A DNA stretch of 15,306 bases from JBBDWJ01 sp040902925 (GTDB taxonomy: Bacteria > Acidobacteriota > Terriglobia > Bryobacterales > UBA6623): positions 1-15,306 of the forward strand of contig JBBDWJ010000276.1 of the NCBI GenBank assembly GCA_040902925.1, given 5' to 3'. Shown piece after piece: positions 6,153 to 14,445 of the stretch. How positions within the stretch are numbered: position 1 is the first letter of the stretch; the number at the start of each line of letters is the position of its first letter. The translations under genes were made by a program, and so were the position numbers. The notes beneath the pieces are model-generated. The model saw only the letters and a list, made by a program, of their open reading frames with translations. It was not told where the DNA came from and searched no databases.

Positions 6153-6182
6153 TACATACCAACTAACTGGTATGTTTGTCAA
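6153..6182 (-). promoter_or_regulatory. Promoter with TetR operator for the minus-strand TetR-DinB-TfoX unit
   Basis: On the minus strand a consensus -35 TTGACA (6182-6177) is followed after 18 bases by TATGTA (6158-6153). Between and over these lies a near-perfect operator, ACATACCA-6 bases-TGGTATGT (6154-6175), with 8-bp arms as in many TetR-family sites. A repressor here would block RNA polymerase directly. The site touches the start of the TetR gene, so autoregulation is the natural reading. Confidence 0.75.
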
Positions 6183-6280
6183 GAAGTTTCTGGGCTGCCT
6201 CGAGACCCGGCCGTCTGCCTGGCGGTCTCCCGGGCCGCCCGGAGGGTTGCTTGGTTTCGCAAGGGTCGCGAATAATTGTC

Positions 6281-6309
6281 TTGACCAAACGTTCCAAACA
6301 AGCTATTCT
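6281..6309 (+). promoter_or_regulatory. Sigma-70-type promoter of the plus-strand TetR operon
   Basis: TTGACC (6281-6286) and TATTCT (6304-6309) are 17 bp apart, the ideal spacing. The spacer holds a direct repeat CCAAAC (6285-6290 and 6294-6299) that could be part of a regulator site. The expected transcript starts about 15 bases before the TetR ATG at 6331. Confidence 0.6.
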
Positions 6310-6330
6310 GACACCAGATGACGGTTGCCG

Positions 6331-6909
6331 ATGCCCTGGGAAAAACAGTTCGACGTAGAGCAAGCCCGCCGGAACGCGATGTCCGCGTTCTGGACCCATG
6401 GCTACGAAACCACCTCCATGCAGGATCTTCTGGAGGCGATGGGGATCCAGCGCGGAAGTTTCTACGACACGTTCAAGAGCAAACGCGATGTCTTGCTGGC
6501 GGCTCTCGCCGAGTACGACCAGGGCCGGCGCGAGACCTTCCGCAAACTCGCGCAAGGTCACTCGCCCAAGCAGGCGATCGAAGCCTTGTTTCGCGGTGTG
6601 GTCGCTGAGGCGAAGTCGGAGTCCGGGCGTCGCGGGTGCTTCCTCGTGAACTCCGCTCTGGAGTTGGCGCCGAGGGACGCCGATGTGGCCAAGATCGTCA
6701 ACCGGGCGTTCGCCGAAACCGAAACCTTCTTTCGCTCAATGATCGAACGAGGACAGGCAGAGGGCGAAATTCCAAAGCACGTGGACCCGGTCCGGACAGC
6801 CCAGGCGCTGCTGGGAATGCTTTTGGGAATGCGGGTGCTTGCGCGGTCGGGCGCCGGAGCGGGAGTCCTCAAGGCGATTGCGGCGCAGGCCGCGGGGTCG
6901 TTGGGGTAA
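6331..6909 (+). CDS. TetR/AcrR-family regulator with a single cysteine
   Basis: A 192-residue TetR regulator. The N-terminal domain reads MPWEKQFDVEQARRNAMSAFW, the helix-turn-helix is SMQDLLEAMGIQRGSFYDTF (30-49), and the linker helix is KSKRDVLLAAL. The C-terminal domain has GRRGCFLVNSALE, a pattern common in this branch, where Cys103 is the only cysteine. In E. coli NemR a cysteine in the C-terminal domain senses electrophiles and chlorine species; a similar redox role here is plausible but unproven. I start at ATG 6331, not the TTG two codons earlier. The next gene (AhpD-like) begins 50 bases downstream on the same strand and is the likely target along with the deiodinase-like gene. Confidence 0.87.
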   Translation: MPWEKQFDVEQARRNAMSAFWTHGYETTSMQDLLEAMGIQRGSFYDTFKSKRDVLLAALAEYDQGRRETFRKLAQGHSPKQAIEALFRGVVAEAKSESGRRGCFLVNSALELAPRDADVAKIVNRAFAETETFFRSMIERGQAEGEIPKHVDPVRTAQALLGMLLGMRVLARSGAGAGVLKAIAAQAAGSLG

Positions 6910-6959
6910 TTTTTTTGCTGCACATTTGGAACGATCAGTCAAAATAGAGGAGCAATCTC

Positions 6960-7541
6960 ATGAACACTTACCAGATGAACCTGGGCGCGCACAGCCTCGA
7001 CAGCGCCCCCGAAGAAGCGAAGCCGCTGTTGCAGGCCGCGCAGAAACAGTACGGTCTGATCCCCAACATGTACGCGCGCATGGCAAATCTGCCCGGCGTG
7101 CTGAGCACCTACCTGCATGGTTACGAGGCTTACCGCAAGCAGTCGGGATTCACCCCGGCAGAGCAGGAGGTCGTGCTGTTGACCATTAGCCGGGAAAACG
7201 GCTGTGAATACTGCGTCGCGGCCCACAGCATGGTGGCGAAGATGATCTCCCATGTGCCGCAGGATGTCCTCGACGCGGTCCGTAGCGGCTCCCCAATCCC
7301 GGACACCCGTTTGCAGGCGCTGGCCACGTTCACGAAAGCAATGCTCGACAAGCGGGGCAATCCCACACCCGATGACGTGGAGCCCTTTCTGAAGGCGGGG
7401 TTCTCGGAACATCACGTTCTCGGTGTGATTCTCGCTATTGCCGTGAAGACACTGAGCAACTACGCGAACCACGTCTTCCATACGCCGGTGGATAAGGCCT
7501 TCCAGCCGTTTGACTGGAAGAAGCCCGCGAAGGCGGCCTGA
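6960..7541 (+). CDS. AhpD-like / carboxymuconolactone decarboxylase-family protein
   Basis: A 193-residue all-helical protein of the CMD/AhpD family. The active-site signature is ENGCEYCVAAHS: Glu79, Cys82, Cys85 and His89, the CxxC-xxx-His arrangement that gives AhpD its thiol-dependent alkylhydroperoxidase activity. An N-terminal AAQKQYGLIPNMYARM segment matches the peroxidase-related branch, in which the protein acts on organic hydroperoxides or serves as a disulfide carrier. The true decarboxylase lacks this cysteine pair, so peroxidase or disulfide chemistry is more likely. AGAGGAG lies 7 bases before the ATG. It follows a TetR gene by 50 bases and precedes a thioredoxin-fold gene with a near-identical ribosome site, so the three are probably one redox operon. 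Confidence 0.87.
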   Translation: MNTYQMNLGAHSLDSAPEEAKPLLQAAQKQYGLIPNMYARMANLPGVLSTYLHGYEAYRKQSGFTPAEQEVVLLTISRENGCEYCVAAHSMVAKMISHVPQDVLDAVRSGSPIPDTRLQALATFTKAMLDKRGNPTPDDVEPFLKAGFSEHHVLGVILAIAVKTLSNYANHVFHTPVDKAFQPFDWKKPAKAA

Positions 7542-7621
7542 CGCGGGGCGGGAGCCGGCACTTCCGGGCGGCACTCTATCCTTTAGCAACGAACACGTAT
7601 CAAATTCTTAGAGGAGCAATC

Positions 7622-8465
7622 ATGCACACCGCCACAACTCACGCACCGGCTGCTGCCGCCGGAACTACTGATGACTATCGGTTCGATCACCCAAGAATAA
7701 GAGACATTATCAACGACATGTACATTCGCAACACGAGCCAGGTCCGGGAGACAAAGTCAAACCATTTGATATGGAAACGGCAGACGGCGGCCTCCTGACC
7801 AGCATCGACGCTTCGGCCAAGGGGCAACCTGTCCTTCTGGTGTTCGGCTCCCGTACCTGCCCAGTTACGGAAAGCGCGGCCGAGGGTCTAAAGCAACTAC
7901 ACGCCACTTACGGCGATAAGGTCCACTTTGTGATGGTGCAGGTCCGTGAGGCTCACCCGGGCCAGACGATCGGCCAGCCCAAAACTCCTGCCGAGAAACT
8001 GCGCCGCGCCCAAGATCTGAAGCGACATCACAATCTACCTTTCGAGGTCACCGTGGACGATATTGATGGGACATTCCATCGCAGTCTGGGTTCACGGCCC
8101 AATAGCGCTTACCTGATCGATCCGTCGGGAACGATCCTCTTCCGCGCCCAATGGGCAAACGAAACTCAGGCGATCGCTGGAGCGCTGGGGCAATCTCCTC
8201 CGGAAAGAGACCGCCCACGCCAAAAGTCACCCGGACTTTGCACGCCATTACGCAAACGATTGGCTATATAAGTTCCGTGCTCGACGCTGCCGGAAAGGGC
8301 GCGCGTCTCGATACCTGGAAAGTTGCCCCGCCCATGGGTGTGATGATGACACTCTCGGATCTGTTCTCTTTCCTGCCCCCCAACAAGCGCGGACTAGCCG
8401 CGATGATATTGGGAACAGCCTTGATGGTTACCATTGTCGCTGCCGCTGTCATTTCGGGCTTCTGA
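7622..8465 (+). pseudogene. Iodothyronine deiodinase-like thioredoxin-fold protein with C-terminal membrane anchor, two frameshifts
   Basis: Restored, this is about 281 residues. The ATG at 7622 follows AGAGGAGCAATC, the same leader as the AhpD-like gene. That frame runs MHTATTHAPA to MYIRN and then fails near 7730. The match resumes one frame back as HEPGPGDKVKPFDMETADGG and continues to about 8190, where GGGG at 8187-8190 needs a fifth G to continue as AISSGKRPP and end at 8465. Core motifs VFGSRTCPVTES and VREAHPGQT resemble iodothyronine deiodinase (FGSCTUPP, EEAHP), with Cys at the selenocysteine position (about residue 80). The end has a membrane helix (GLAAMILGTALMVTIVAAAV), so the redox domain is probably tethered to the cytoplasmic face. 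Bacterial relatives have no settled substrate; a thiol reductase or peroxidase is also possible. Both breaks could be sequencing errors. Confidence 0.72.
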
Positions 8466-8799
8466 TCCTTACGTCCGAGACGCCCCGCCCTGACTCTACG
8501 AGGCCGTTCGGTACAGACGTGGCTCGCCTTGCTCGACGATGTAAGGCTGAGGCCTCGAGGTTGATGGCACCCTGGGCGCTATGAGTGATCAAATTCTGGA
8601 CGCCACAGGTCAGTCCCGCTCGCAGCGTAGACACGCTCAAACGAAACCTTCAACATGAAGGGATAAGACAACGCGATACCACCCGACCTACCCAGGGCTT
8701 TCTGGATCGACCTTCGGGTTGGCAAGCTTGCAAGGCGAGACGGGGTTGATGCCAACCCCGTCCCGCACCTGCAGAGCCAATTTTACTCGCAGTGGTTTG
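8466..8799. other. Non-coding gap between convergent genes
   Basis: These 334 bases lie between two genes that point at each other. Short open frames here lack ribosome sites and recognisable content. Apart from the hairpin at 8739-8762 and a nearby 10-bp palindrome GCAAGCTTGC, I see nothing I can name. Confidence 0.5.
8739..8762 (-). terminator. Strong GC hairpin, possible terminator of the minus-strand surface-protein operon
   Basis: GACGGGGTTG-ATGC-CAACCCCGTC forms a perfect 10-bp stem with a 4-base loop, about 38 bases past the stop of the DUF5666-repeat gene. No T-run follows on either strand, so it is not a classical intrinsic terminator. It may act with Rho, protect the 3' end, or serve both convergent units. 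Confidence 0.42.
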
Positions 8800-11649
8800 T
8801 CATTGGACCATGACGAATACGTCTTCAGGACTGGTTTCTCCGTTGACCTGAATCGTAATCGAGACCTGGCCGGGTTGAACGTTCTGAGGCACTTCGATAT
8901 TGAGCTGCCATACGCCGAACACCAGCCCGGGCGCTCCGCCCGCGTACAACACTCGCGCTTCGACCCCGCCGATCTTAACCGTGACGGTCGCATCGGGGCG
9001 CGGTAGATTCTGGCCCGTCGGGTCGACAACGAGACCGTCGTCACCGCTGTTGGCTGTCCCCAATCCGGTTGCGTAGAGCACGAGGACCCGGCCGCGCGCG
9101 ATCGGATTGCCTGCTCCGTTGACACTCAAAGAGCCGTCGCTCGCGGTATTGAGAGCCGCGGCTTGACCGCGCCCGCTGGCGTCCAGCGTGAACAGGCCGG
9201 GCGTGAGGGGCTTCACTTCGAGACGAATGATTTGCGACCACCCGCCCTCGGTCTCGATTTGCATCTCGGTTTCGGTCTTGCCTTGTAGCGAACGAGGCGT
9301 AATGACGTTGAGCTGTTGCGACGAGAGAAACAGCAGTGGCGCTGCTTCGCCGTCGAACAACACGCGGTTCGCGCCCAGTTGCCGCGTCACGCGGTCGTCG
9401 TTGATCTCGAGGTTGCGGTCGCTGGCAGGCCCGACACCCGGACCAAAGATGCTGACGACCTGGTTGGGACTCACCGCGCCGGCGCTCAGCGTCGCGCCGC
9501 CAACAGTGCTGGCCGAGGAAGCGCAAACGCCCGACCCGCTCAGGACGCGGATCTGCCGCGCATTGACGCGGTTCGGCGCCGTGGGCGTTCCCTCGACGCG
9601 GGCGCACGCCCCGACCATGAGCGGGCCGAGCCGTTCGTCAATCTCGGCGCCGCCGCTAACGACGACAACGATGCTGCTGATAGTCCACTCCGATGAGCCC
9701 TGCGCCGGAGCGCTCTCCACCAGCCCTTGGAACTCGAACTCCGTGGGCGCACTGCATTCGGCCGCGGGCCGCGTTTCGACCTCGCGCGCCTGGCGCGTTC
9801 CGTCACCGAGCACCGAACCTTGCGCTTTCACACAGCCGCCTTCGGCGAAGGGTCCGCTGCGGGTGTTGCGTTCCGTCCCGGCGAGCACGCTGACCGAGAT
9901 TCCGCCGATGGTCCACTGCCCGACGCCGCCGTTGGGCACTACGTCGAGCCGCCCGGTCACGTCGAACTCCGCGCCGGCGACGCCGACTCCACAACTGGCG
10001 CTGGTCTCCGTCTCGACTTCGCGCGCCACAACGACGGCGTCTTCATCGAGAGTGCCGTGGACCTTCACGCATTGGCCGAGAGCAGCCGTGCCGGAAAGCC
10101 GCACTTCCGTGGCGGCGGTTACGAGAACGCTGCGTCCAGCCACAAGCCACGTGCCTTGGACACCCCCTGGCGGTAGTTGCTGAATCAGGCCGCGAAACTC
10201 GACCTCGCGCGGTGTGATGTCGCCGTTCATGCAGCCCGCGGACGACGATTTCACCTCAATCTCGCGAGCGGAAACGCTGCCGTCGCCGTTGGCGTTGCCC
10301 TCGACCTCGACACACGAGCCCACGCCGACCGGGCCGCGGTGCTGCTCGATTCTTGTCGAAGCCGTCACGGCGACGGTTGTCGCATCGACCATCCAGTTTC
10401 CTAGTAGGCTGTCTTCCGCCGGAAGGCTGCTGACGGTTCCAAAGAATTTCAGTTCGCCGCGATTATCGTCGCCGTCGCACTTCTCATCGCGCTCCCGGCG
10501 AATCTCCTCCGCCTGCATCGCCATGCCATTGGCAATTGCCTTGACATCGACGCAAGCGCCCGCTTCGAGCGGCCCATTGTCGGTTCGCAGGCGTGTGAAC
10601 GCAACCGCCTCGACCACACGGCCGCCGATCTGCCATTTGCCCAGGCTGCCGCCCGCGGGAATCGACATGATCCTGTCGCGGAAGCGCACGCGGTCCTGAA
10701 GCCGGAACTGCGCTTGCGCTCCACAATCGTCGGCGTTCTCGGTTTGCAGTTTGGAAGCCTGTAGCGTGCTGCCGTTGGTCACCACGCCTTCCGCTTCCAC
10801 GCACGCGCCCGGCACGAACGAGCCGCGCCGCGTGAGCAGTACCGTCTGTGCAGTGACGGTCACCTCGCGTCCGCCGATCTGCCAAACCCCCGGACCAAGC
10901 CCGGCTGGAAAAGCCTGCAACAAGCCTTTGAAGTTGAATTGGTTCGTCCCGCCGAACAGGCCGCAGTCTTCCGGGCTTTCCGTTTCGATGCGGGCCGCTT
11001 CCGGAGTGCCACTGCCAAAGACCTGCGCCTTCACTTCGACGCAACCGCCGGTGACGAACGATCCATCATCCTGGATCAGCATCGTGGCGCTAGTCACAGT
11101 AACGGTGCGGCCACCGATGACCCAAGAGCCGGGGCCGGCGTTGGCCGGGAAGCTGCCCAGCACGCCTTTGAACTCCAGCTCGTCGTCATTGACGCCGTCA
11201 TCGTTGCCGCCGTTGCCGTTACCGCTATTGCCACTTCCGCCGTTGCCGCTGCCACTGTTGCCGCCGTCGTCCCCGGGGCCATCGTCATTGTTGCCGCCGC
11301 CCTGGTCCGGGGTGCCATCATCGTCGCCGCCGCCGTTACCGCCACCGCCCTGGCCGCCGGAACACTCCGACGAATCTTCCGTCTTGACCTCGGTGGCTTG
11401 AACCGAACCGTTCTGGCCGGCCGTACCCTTGACCTGCACACACGCGCCGACGACGAAAGGACCGTCACCGTCATCCAGTTTCGTGGATGCCGTCACGACG
11501 ACCGATCGTCCGGCAACCTGCCAGGTTCCGGCGCCGGCTCCCGCCGGCACGCTATCGATTCGGCCCTTAAACTCGATCTCACCGTTTTGGCAGAGAAGCG
11601 GGGTTAGGAAGAGCGAAAAAAGAAGAAGTGCAAAAGCACGAGCTCGCAT
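8800..11649 (-). CDS. Secreted protein with eight DUF5666-like repeats and a C-terminal TIGR03437 domain
   Basis: 949 residues. A signal peptide (about 1-20) is followed by repeat 1 (24-96), a Gly/Asn/Asp linker (97-156), and repeats 2-8 (157-229, 237-309, 320-391, 399-473, 482-553, 561-632, 637-709). The C-terminal domain (about 720-949) has SIFGPGVGPA, VLYATGLGT and VLYAGGAPGLVFGVWQLN, matching TIGR03437. Each repeat begins like EFEFKG, has a GxW strand and two cysteines, one in G-[AGS]-C-V and one at the repeat end, which suggests a disulfide or inter-repeat link outside the cytoplasm. Tandem DUF5666 proteins are common in Acidobacteria, but their function is unknown; a surface, adhesion or matrix role is a guess. 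GGAGG precedes the ATG. It is last in a minus-strand cluster with an ECF sigma factor. Long plus-strand frames over it are antisense shadows. Confidence 0.85.
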   Translation of the reverse strand: MRARAFALLLFSLFLTPLLCQNGEIEFKGRIDSVPAGAGAGTWQVAGRSVVVTASTKLDDGDGPFVVGACVQVKGTAGQNGSVQATEVKTEDSSECSGGQGGGGNGGGDDDGTPDQGGGNNDDGPGDDGGNSGSGNGGSGNSGNGNGGNDDGVNDDELEFKGVLGSFPANAGPGSWVIGGRTVTVTSATMLIQDDGSFVTGGCVEVKAQVFGSGTPEAARIETESPEDCGLFGGTNQFNFKGLLQAFPAGLGPGVWQIGGREVTVTAQTVLLTRRGSFVPGACVEAEGVVTNGSTLQASKLQTENADDCGAQAQFRLQDRVRFRDRIMSIPAGGSLGKWQIGGRVVEAVAFTRLRTDNGPLEAGACVDVKAIANGMAMQAEEIRRERDEKCDGDDNRGELKFFGTVSSLPAEDSLLGNWMVDATTVAVTASTRIEQHRGPVGVGSCVEVEGNANGDGSVSAREIEVKSSSAGCMNGDITPREVEFRGLIQQLPPGGVQGTWLVAGRSVLVTAATEVRLSGTAALGQCVKVHGTLDEDAVVVAREVETETSASCGVGVAGAEFDVTGRLDVVPNGGVGQWTIGGISVSVLAGTERNTRSGPFAEGGCVKAQGSVLGDGTRQAREVETRPAAECSAPTEFEFQGLVESAPAQGSSEWTISSIVVVVSGGAEIDERLGPLMVGACARVEGTPTAPNRVNARQIRVLSGSGVCASSASTVGGATLSAGAVSPNQVVSIFGPGVGPASDRNLEINDDRVTRQLGANRVLFDGEAAPLLFLSSQQLNVITPRSLQGKTETEMQIETEGGWSQIIRLEVKPLTPGLFTLDASGRGQAAALNTASDGSLSVNGAGNPIARGRVLVLYATGLGTANSGDDGLVVDPTGQNLPRPDATVTVKIGGVEARVLYAGGAPGLVFGVWQLNIEVPQNVQPGQVSITIQVNGETSPEDVFVMVQ
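11182..11361 (-). repeat. Low-complexity Gly/Asn/Asp linker with near-repetitive DNA
   Basis: Between DUF5666 repeats 1 and 2, about 60 codons are almost entirely Gly, Asn, Asp and Ser (for example GGGGNGGGDDDG). The plus strand shows degenerate iterations of GCCGTTGCC-like units, a stretch prone to length change by slippage. As a flexible acidic spacer it may bind calcium or let the first repeat project from the rest. Confidence 0.7.
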
Positions 11650-11792
11650 AGGATCCTCCAGATTTGAATACTCAGCGGGTATCGATGAGTAGGACAGCCC
11701 GGAAGAGTGGGCGGAACAGAAAAATGAGACAGCTTTCGCGGGGGGCAGCGGAATCAGGTTGGACGAGGCCAGAACCGGCCCACGGTCCTGAA

Positions 11793-13703
11793 CTACGGGT
11801 TCTGAACCGCCAGATAAGGCCCCGGCGGGGAGGAAACACCATCCACCGAGACTTCAACGGGATACTGTCCGCTGGTCAGATCAGGGAGCACGCGAAAGAC
11901 CACTTGGTAGAGGCCGGCGCAACACGGCGCGGCGCCCGCATAGAAAACATCATCAGATGGGACCTCGCGGTTGCCGATACGCACGACGACCGGCCCCGTC
12001 ACCCGTGCGAGGCCGTCGGGAACAGTCTCGGCCGGAATGGCTCCAGCCAGGAGCGGTGGATCCGTGGCTCCGAGCCCCGTCGCGAACACGCTGACGAATT
12101 CGCCAGGACGGGCGGGAGTAGCGCCCGCCACCTGCTGCGGATCGCCCGCGATCTGCGGCCCGCCGCCGTGCAGCGCGGCAACGGGATTGACCCCCGACGC
12201 ACCGTCAAGGCGCAACACGAACAACGCCGGCATGCGAGCCGCGACGGCGACAACCTCCGCCGGGCTGCGGGATTCCTCGGCCGTGCCGCAGCCGCGGACA
12301 ACAACGGCGAAAGCGGCGCCCGGCCCCACGTAAGTCGCCTGCAAGTTGATCTGCTTATCGGAGACATAGAAAAGAGGTGAGCGTTGCCCATCGATTTCGA
12401 CGCACGCGCCCCCCAACTGCGTCGGCAAGCTACCGCCAGTGATGTCGTTCGGGCCGACAGCTTGGGAGAACCCGGCCGGTGCGAAACCCTCTCCAAAAAG
12501 AGTCGTGATCGCCAGCGGCGCGATGCCGTTCTGAGCCGGGCTCAGCGTCGCCAGCACCCATCCGCCTTGGCTAATGCGCGGATTGGCGGGCGGCTGCTCG
12601 ACCGGCGGGGGCCCTTCGCGCAACAGCACTGGGGCAAAAGCACCGTCTTCCAGGCGCAGCCCCAGCGATTGCACGGGTTGCTCGGATTCCACAGCGTAGG
12701 TGCTCGCCTCCGACAGGTTTGCACCGTTGAGCCATTCGCTGGGAGTCAGCGTATTCTGGGCGTTCGCCTCGATCGAAACGGTGCGGTCCGCCAAAACCGT
12801 TCCGCCCGCGCTGAATGCACGCACACGAACGCTTGCCGCTGTCGCGTTGGGGTTGCGCACCGTCAGTCCGAGAAGGTCAGGCGAGGCCGTTAGCAGGGCC
12901 TGGCTCACCGCGTTCGGGGAAAGAATCGGAATCGCTGTCCGCAGCACCGGGTTCGTCGTAGCCGGTTCAAGTTTCGCGGTGGTGAACGTGTAGAAGATGT
13001 CCTGAGCGCCGTCATCGTTGCGCAGCCGAATGCGCCGGTTCTCGATACGGAACGTCTGTCCGGCGATGGCAAAAATCTCGGTCGCGCTCGCAACCTGGAA
13101 GGAGTTCAAATCCGCGCCTTCGATATCGATCCGCGAGTCGGGTTGGAAGCCCACTCCTCGAAAGGTGATTCGCGACCCCGCGGGAATGATTCCGTTCGAG
13201 GGAATCACCTCAGTAATCGAGATGCCTCCCACGGTGACCGTGCCTGCTTTTAGGTCGTTGCGATAGATCGTCCCTCCGGGTGCTTCGAGCCGCAGACTCG
13301 ATTCGATAATGTCGAGGCTTCCTTGCGCGCCGAGTCCTGCCTGCGGACTGACTTCGAACGCAAAAGCCATCATGGGCAGATCCGGCGTCACGCCGACTTG
13401 CCCGCTGAATCCCACGAACCGAACCCGCGTTTGCGCCCCCTGCCGCGTGCCTGCGCCGATCACGTCGAGCGTGCTGCTGAACAGGCCGATTCCACACATA
13501 TCGCCCAGCACGTTTCCGTTTCGGGCGACGGTGACGTCCCCGGTGAGGATCGGAACCGGTTCCGTAAGCTCGATCTGAATCAAGGCAAGCCCACCGGGGG
13601 GCGCCAGTTCCTCGGCCACGCGGACCGACGCTTCAGGCTGCGAGAAAGCAGGCGCCGCCCACAGCAGCAAAAAGACGCACATCCAAATAGGGAATCGGCT
13701 CAT
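11793..13703 (-). CDS. Secreted cohesin-like/IPT protein with C-terminal TIGR03437 domain
   Basis: 636 residues. The signal peptide is MSRFPIWMCVFLLLWAAPAF, cleaved probably before QPE. Residues about 24-160 form a beta-rich domain like the cohesin fold (GGLALIQIELTEPVPILTGDVTV). About 162-240 look like an IPT/TIG Ig-like domain (ITEVIPSNGIIPAGSRITFRG), a middle beta region follows, and about 385-634 are a TIGR03437 domain (QINLQATY, VSVFATGLG, FYAGAAPCCAGLYQVVF). I take the ATG at 13703, which overlaps the anti-sigma stop as ATGA, over a 29-codon extension into that gene that would bury the signal peptide. It is co-translated with the anti-sigma gene, 143 bases before the DUF5666-repeat gene. 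Function unknown; an extracellular binding or scaffold role is inferred. Confidence 0.85.
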   Translation of the reverse strand: MSRFPIWMCVFLLLWAAPAFSQPEASVRVAEELAPPGGLALIQIELTEPVPILTGDVTVARNGNVLGDMCGIGLFSSTLDVIGAGTRQGAQTRVRFVGFSGQVGVTPDLPMMAFAFEVSPQAGLGAQGSLDIIESSLRLEAPGGTIYRNDLKAGTVTVGGISITEVIPSNGIIPAGSRITFRGVGFQPDSRIDIEGADLNSFQVASATEIFAIAGQTFRIENRRIRLRNDDGAQDIFYTFTTAKLEPATTNPVLRTAIPILSPNAVSQALLTASPDLLGLTVRNPNATAASVRVRAFSAGGTVLADRTVSIEANAQNTLTPSEWLNGANLSEASTYAVESEQPVQSLGLRLEDGAFAPVLLREGPPPVEQPPANPRISQGGWVLATLSPAQNGIAPLAITTLFGEGFAPAGFSQAVGPNDITGGSLPTQLGGACVEIDGQRSPLFYVSDKQINLQATYVGPGAAFAVVVRGCGTAEESRSPAEVVAVAARMPALFVLRLDGASGVNPVAALHGGGPQIAGDPQQVAGATPARPGEFVSVFATGLGATDPPLLAGAIPAETVPDGLARVTGPVVVRIGNREVPSDDVFYAGAAPCCAGLYQVVFRVLPDLTSGQYPVEVSVDGVSSPPGPYLAVQNP

Positions 13704-14443
13704 GGTGTTGCCTCTGTCTGCACGCGGAATCGTATGGCCTGCGTTTCGGCCAGAACGCCACCCGAACCATCGAGCGCGGCGGCGCTCCACAGCAGCGTGC
13801 GGCCAGGCGCGGCCTCGGCGCGGACGCCTTCCGGCAAATCGATCTGAGGCTGATCCGTCTCGCTGGACCAGACCAGCGTGCGATCCATTTCGCGCACTTC
13901 GAATCGATACCGGACGGCTCCCTCCCAGGCCTTAACCTGCAAAGACTCCGGCGGAGCGGCGAGATCGCCGATAGGCGCCACAACCTCGAGTTGGCCCGAG
14001 CGAACAATGGAAGAGCCGCCGCCGAGGCCGCCGGGCAGATCAGGAGGCTGGGTCTCCACAAAAACGGTAACCGCCAAAACGGCCATCGCCGCGGCACCGG
14101 CCCACGCCCAGCCCGAGGTGCGAAACAGGTCGCGGAATCGGTCGAGCCACGAGGGCGCCGGAGCTGCCGCGGTGCTCTCCTCGCCAAGGCGGGTCTCGCT
14201 CAGGCGGCGCGTCAGCCACTCCACATCCGCGCGCTCTTCCGCCGTCGGCTCTCCCTCCAGAAAACTTCGCAGCAAATCCAGCTCCGTCGAACAGCTCGCG
14301 CAGCTGTTCAGGTGCATGTCCCGTTTCCTCCGCTGATCGGCACCTCCGCCGCCTCGAAGGTGTTGTTCGAGTTCGTCGATGGCCAGACACGACGCAGGCT
14401 TTGTTGATTCGCGGTTCATGGGATCCTGGCTCGGGCTCTCCAC
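13700..14443 (-). CDS. Membrane-anchored zinc-finger anti-sigma factor
   Basis: 247 residues. An N-terminal ZAS-type domain has HLNSCASC (His44-x3-Cys48-x2-Cys51), with Cys19 and His28 upstream as further candidate ligands. One membrane helix follows (about 110-129), then an external beta-rich domain (about 150-245). It would hold the neighbouring ECF sigma factor inactive until an outside signal releases it. The start is GTG 14443: GGAGG lies 6 bases upstream, inside the end of the sigma gene. ATG 14419 is weaker. Only 2 bases separate it from the sigma stop, and its own stop overlaps the next start (ATGA), so three genes are translationally coupled. Confidence 0.87.
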   Translation of the reverse strand: MESPSQDPMNRESTKPASCLAIDELEQHLRGGGGADQRRKRDMHLNSCASCSTELDLLRSFLEGEPTAEERADVEWLTRRLSETRLGEESTAAAPAPSWLDRFRDLFRTSGWAWAGAAAMAVLAVTVFVETQPPDLPGGLGGGSSIVRSGQLEVVAPIGDLAAPPESLQVKAWEGAVRYRFEVREMDRTLVWSSETDQPQIDLPEGVRAEAAPGRTLLWSAAALDGSGGVLAETQAIRFRVQTEATP

Positions 14444-14445
14444 CG

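Noticed and set aside
9188..10183. 331-codon plus-strand open frame (and similar ones at 10751-11401, 10939-11607, 11664-12380)
   Set aside because: They lie antisense to the two large secreted-protein genes, are composition-driven (Pro/Ser/Thr or Arg-rich), and have no domain or ribosome-site support. GC-rich genes commonly leave such antisense frames.
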